A DNA stretch of 64,000 nucleotides, taken from assembly GCF_000204055.1 (NCBI RefSeq), contig NW_006768769.1:2205165-2269164 (forward strand), given 5' to 3'. Position 1 is the stretch's first letter; each line of letters starts with the position of its first letter. Under the pieces are notes generated by a model that saw nothing but the letters and a program-made list of their open reading frames with translations, was not told the origin of the DNA and ran no database searches. Both the position numbers and the translations under genes were made by a program. Shown here one piece after another: positions 59,565-64,000 of this stretch. The DNA comes from Melampsora larici-populina 98AG31 (Eukaryota; Basidiomycota; Pucciniomycetes; Pucciniales; Melampsoraceae).

Positions 59565-61314
59565 TTAACAAAAAGAATTTTCAAAATCAAACTCAAGTTC
59601 TAAAATAGATTTTTCAATATTAAAACTAAGATCTTTGGAAAAGTCATCATTTTGTTCAAGAGAAGATTTAACAAACTCAAAACTCATATCTGTGTAATAA
59701 TTTTGAGAAGCATTGAGAATCAAACCGAACGGATCTTTGAGTTCTTCTACTGGTGTCGGCAGAGAATGAGTATTCAGAGCGCTCGAATAAGATGAAGAAA
59801 TATTTGAAGAGGGTGTAGATGGGAGAGAATAAGTCTCATCAACGCTAACAAACTCCAGCGCCCTTTCTTGAGGGAGAGGAAGAGTGATAGTGAAAGATTC
59901 TTCTGCTTCTATACGGTCTTCATCTGTCATAAGACTATCTAAGATTTCAGACCAATGAAGTTGTCTTTCGTTATCTCTGAATACCTTTGAGCTAGGTTTT
60001 GAAGAGTTTGAATTCGAAGAAGTTGTCGTGTTGAGGGATGATGAGGATGTGGTAGTAGCCAGTGTGGAAGCGGAAGACTTCAAAGTCTCTGAGATTTGAT
60101 GTTCAAGGACCATCTCATTGAAGATATCAAAATTAGAAGATTCTACTGAAGTAAGAGGCATGAATTCTACTGATTCAGTTCTAACAGTTTCCTGTCGTAA
60201 GTCTTCTTCTGCTTCTTCCCAATCAGAAGCTGTCATCAAATTCTCTAAGATTTCAGTCCAATGAAGTGCTGGTTTGGATTTCTTGGAAATTGATGACCTA
60301 GTGGTGAAATGTTGTGGGTTAAGGGTGATCGAGGTTGGTTTGGAGGTCAAAATTGAAGGGGTTGAGATTGCAGATGCGGTGTGTTCAGCAAGTAAGTCAT
60401 TGAAGATATGGAAGTTTTCAGATTCGTCTTCAGTGAGCGGGATAAACGAGAGAGTTCCATTGAGTGAACTCGTATTAGCTATTGGTTTGTTTTCTTGCTG
60501 TAACTCTGCCTCCGCTTCTTCCCAATCAGACGCCGTCATTAGATCATCTAAGATTTCAGTCCAATGAAGGGTTGGTTTTGATTTCTTTGAAACTGGTGCA
60601 CCAAAAAGTTGTGATTTTGGGAGTGATCTCTTCGTTCCTCGAGATGAGTTTAAGATGATTGAGGGAAGATTGGAGGTAGAAACTGAAGGGGTCGAGATTA
60701 TCGAAACATTGTGCTCGGCGAGTAACTCATTGAATATATGAAAGTTTTCAGATTGCTCCTCAGTGAGCGCGATAAAAGAAGTCGTTGGGTTGAGTGAAGT
60801 CGATTTAGAATCAACTTTTGTGGCCAAAGCCATCTCCAAATTGCAATCTTCATCCGAGATCAAGATTTTTGGAAGTCTTTGTCGACGAACGGGACGCTTT
60901 CTTTGACTGGGTAACGAAATGCGAGGGCAAGATTCGGTCGACTTTTCTTCTGAGACTTCAGACTATTAGATATAAAAATGTCAGAAAAACAGAAACTTGA
61001 AGTGGAAAACCACGAAATGTGAAAGTTGACAAACCTGAAGGGTTGAAGTCGAATTCCATGTGATCAATTTTGGACTTTTGCAAAGATTGATGAGGAACAA
61101 TTCATAGGCAATCTGTTGCAAGAAACAATGAAAAGAGTTAGCTGATTGGCCTTCAAACACATGACGAGACAAAAGAAAAGCTTACCTGTTGTGAGTTGTC
61201 CGATGATCCACATGAGACTGTTGCGTTGTGATGTGCTACAGCTCTCTTCATGACAAACCAAGGATCCATTCCAAATCGGACAGGCAGGTTAAGGCCAAGT
61301 GATAAGTAAGACAT
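59565..61314 (-). CDS. Unrecognised protein with three internal repeats
   Basis: Three exons: 61314-61186, 61112-61035 and 60962-59565, all phase 0, giving 534 residues from MSYLSLGLNL. The first 70 residues (FGMDPWFVMKRAVAHHNA, AYELFLINLCKSPKLITWN) look folded. A basic segment, QRKRPVRRQRLPK, follows. Then come three repeats of about 95-105 residues (roughly 136-232, 245-335 and 340-430). Each has an ESENFHIFN-like block and an LHWTEILDDLMTASDWEEAE-like block separated by a Ser/Thr-rich spacer. I do not know the family. Acidic helices beside Ser-rich linkers could be short binding motifs, for example transcriptional activation, but this is speculative. Confidence 0.75.
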
Positions 61315-61744
61315 ATTGGTTATAGGAAGGTGAGTAAATATGAGATGGGTTGAAGAGATTGGATGGTAGAGGATAGAGTGATGTGAAGATGGAGTTGTGG
61401 AAGATTTGAATGCGGAACCAATGTTGGACGCGGAGATGCAAAGTGCGGAGTGAGAAGTGGTTGGGAAATGTTATCAAAAGATGTGAATGATAGACGATGA
61501 ACAGGAAGAGAAATTGGAGAGAATGATAGATATTTATACTTGTGTCCCGCTCGAAATTGTGTTCCGGTCTGCTGAAAGAATGCCTCAAGGCACAGAAGCA
61601 AGTTTGTTCCTGGTGATAGTGCCATCGTCGGCACGGGAATGTGTCCATATTTTGCCACGGCCGAGCAATTTTGGCGGTTTCTTTAATCACAAAATATCGT
61701 CAGCAACTGAAAAAGTTCAGCATTTGACTGAAATCATCAAACCA
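61315..61744. other. Upstream region of the repeat-protein gene
   Basis: No gene seen. It probably contains that gene's promoter. Confidence 0.4.
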
Positions 61745-62455
61745 ATCACATTAGCAGTGTTCCATAAAACATCAAGTATTGCACTGACCAAGTAGCAATG
61801 GAATCTTCTTTCACGTCCATCAGTGCACTTGAGCCACTGATGAAAATTTCCATCTTGACTAGAAATAATAATCACCAACCGGGCCCATTGCTTTCACGCG
61901 CACTCATGAACAACAGGTGGTGCTTTTATGCTTCCAGATTGATATCCAATGCAACCGTTACTCGACCTAACACAGATGCTCTTCGTGTACCCAAAAAAAG
62001 TTTCATTCGTGTGGCAGGCGAGCTCAGCATTTGATTGAAATAGTTCATTTCTGAAATCATCACACACCTCACATTATCAGTCTGCCAGAATATATCACGC
62101 ATTGCACTGACAAGTAACAACTGAATCCATTTCACGTCCGCCAGTGCACTTGAGTCACGGATGAAGATTTCCATCTTGACCAGAAATAAAAACCACATCC
62201 TGACTCTTTACTTTTACGCGTCTCCATCAAGAAGGTGTCCTCAGTGTGCCAGAATATATCACGCAGTGCACTGACAAGTATCAACTGAATCCATTTCACG
62301 TCCGCCAGTGCACGTGAGTCACCCATGAAGATTTCCATCTTGACCAGAAATACAACCACATTCTGACTCGTTACTTTTACGCGTCTCCAGCAAGAAGGGG
62401 TCCTTCTAATCGTCCCGGATCAATATCCAATGCAACCATTCCTTTCCACACCGCC
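61745..62455. repeat. Three diverged tandem repeats
   Basis: The block TATTGCACTGACCAAGTAGC, TTTCACGTCCATCAGTGCAC and TTTCCATCTTGACTAGAAAT, followed by a TTTCACGCG or TTTTACGCG segment, occurs three times, starting near 61775, 62097 and 62257. Two copies are followed by ATCAATATCCAATGCAACC. The last two copies are closest to each other. Confidence 0.75.
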
Positions 62456-64000
62456 CCGCAAACAGTGGTCTCTACCAAACACCAGATTGGTTCGTGCGGC
62501 TGTTGCTGGCAATTATCACGAAGCCCAAGCTGACAAGCGCGCCAATCATTCCATTGCTCAGACCGAGATAGAGGAGAGGAATGAAATTCATGAATCCAAG
62601 CGTTGCGATTGAGAGTTAGCTGGCTTTGTTCTCTATGACTTTTCGATCAACGGCTCTTCATCCGGAACCGGCTGGCTCAGAACTTGAAGTTGAGGCAGGC
62701 GGTTGATCTACCCATCGATCCCGCTTATCCTAAACGAAGGGCTCATCATCCTCATGGCGCACTTATCGCAGGTGGAATATATTCAAGTTGTAAACACTCC
62801 ATAATTATCGGTCCTTCACCAAATCAAATTAGTCTCGCAGTCACAATCATAGGACTTTGTAGTGAACTGGAATCGACACGTAAAATCTATGTAGTACTCT
62901 CCACACAACAATCAAATCTATCAATAAGAATGATTGGATTACTCTATATGGCTCAATATCATCAAACGGGCTCTAAAGGATAGATGATCTGATGCGATGG
63001 CTACGTAGCGCCAGAATATATCGAGTGAAAGAATGGGCTCCAAGCCTCTTCCTCGCGGCGAGGGACTGAGTCAAATTTGATAGGCAAATGCATATGCCAG
63101 CAGGTATCGCTACATTTTAGATGCAGTTGAGCCTGGTAGTGGGCTGAACACATAGGTGTTGCGTTTTCTCAACATGCAGAATTAGGACATACGAATGTAT
63201 TCTGTGAATTTTGTAAATTTCCAGCGAAATCTCTAGAATGCCAGCATCCCGAATTTGTGACGTCATGAAAATCCCTTTGGAAACTGTCAAAAATTGAATT
63301 TTTGAATAGCCTAGATGTTGATTGAGCTCAAGGGGCATGTTGAGGTTGAAAACAATGGCAACGGAGGGACATAGCAGTCGGACTTGAGGCACGGAAAGAT
63401 TGACAGTAAATCATGTTTAGTTGATAGCGATAGACCAGGCACAAGAACACCTTGGGAGTGACCCTCGACCAGTTAGCGTTCCATGGTACTTCAGGATGAA
63501 TGGGTGCCCCGGTGATGGGTTTTAGCATATGAGAAACTTCGTTATTACGACATCATTGAAAAAGAATACAGCGTCGATCTTTCTAATCAATATCCGCAAA
63601 ACATAGCATATCGGTTATGGCCTGAAGGGAGTAGTAGCCAGCCGGTGGAAGGAATAAACCGAGTTGAGCAGGTAAATCGATCCATAGCGATGAATGGCAG
63701 TGTCTAGAGGTTAAGTTTTGTTCGGCGCCAGTGACGACGCTTGGCGTTGTAAGTGACTGATAATTTGAGAGGAGGGTAAGGTGAAACAGATGGAAATCAG
63801 TTCAAGTTCATGCTCTCGTCCGAAAACAGGGCACCAGGAGCCAGGCGCATGAGAGGTTGATGAATGTGGGAAGGAACATACTCTTAGAATCACTCTTCAA
63901 TCGAAACCACTGAGGAATGGGTCTGAAGGAGTCAAATTGGAAATCAACAGGGAATTCGAATTGATGCAAGTCTTTCGATATTGACTGACCGATTTGCAAG
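62456..64000. other. Right end of window, no supported gene
   Basis: An ORF of 99 codons at 62684-62983 (LRQAVDLPIDPAYPKRRAHH) and a 60-codon one at 62430-62612 have some protein-like composition but no recognisable motif. They may be fragments of one decayed gene. Nothing else seen. Confidence 0.35.

Noticed and set aside
1..64000. tRNA or rRNA genes
   Set aside because: No stretch with the A-box, B-box and cloverleaf, or rRNA-like conservation, was seen by eye. A covariance scan would be decisive.

Overview
The window reads as nuclear DNA of a filamentous basidiomycete. My best guess is a rust-type fungus (Pucciniomycotina): AT-rich intergenic DNA, short GT-AG introns of about 70-140 bp in conserved housekeeping genes, and a very heavy load of retrotransposons. 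The lineage is an inference. The presence of fungal genes (VPS26, an ArfGAP, an SHG1-domain protein, an ornithine carbamoyltransferase relic) is seen directly.

Bases 1-33370 are a nest of retroelements. A tyrosine-recombinase (DIRS/Ngaro-like) retrotransposon lies on the minus strand. Its recombinase gene is split by a 27.8-kb composite Ty3/gypsy insertion at 407-28225, flanked by a 4-bp duplication, CCGG. The composite has the order LTR - internal - LTR - internal - LTR. The outer LTRs are 1716 bp each and nearly identical; the middle one is 1746 bp and distinct. Each internal part encodes, on the minus strand, Gag-protease and then RT-RNase H-integrase, joined by a canonical -1 slippery heptamer (T TTA AAA). 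Each also carries a three-exon gene on the opposite (plus) strand between pol and the 3' LTR, and a leader holding 10 or 11 hairpins whose stems co-vary. Unit 2 (15152-26509) looks intact. Unit 1 has a 774-bp assembly gap and a cluster of single-base homopolymer insertions that breaks gag-pro.

Bases 33371-39480 are mostly decayed: a repeat related to the 3' end of the second DIRS-like element, a local duplication, the C-terminal half of an ornithine carbamoyltransferase pseudogene, and a foldback element. Bases 39480-47300 hold a second, apparently intact DIRS-like element on the plus strand: a spliced Gag-like ORF, then RT-RNase H, then tyrosine recombinase, the last two overlapping as ATGA. 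It carries two diverged copies of a segment containing a TATA box and a structured leader, one in the gag intron and one just ahead of the RT gene.

Bases 47300-51537 are sparse, with a possible small secreted protein gene and a TA-flanked MITE. Bases 51538-61314 are ordinary gene space. VPS26 (retromer, minus) and an ArfGAP (plus) are divergent from a shared 351-bp promoter region. They are followed by an SHG1-domain (COMPASS) protein and an unrecognised protein with three internal repeats, both minus. The last 2.7 kb contain tandem repeats and no gene I can support. I saw no tRNA, rRNA or CRISPR array.
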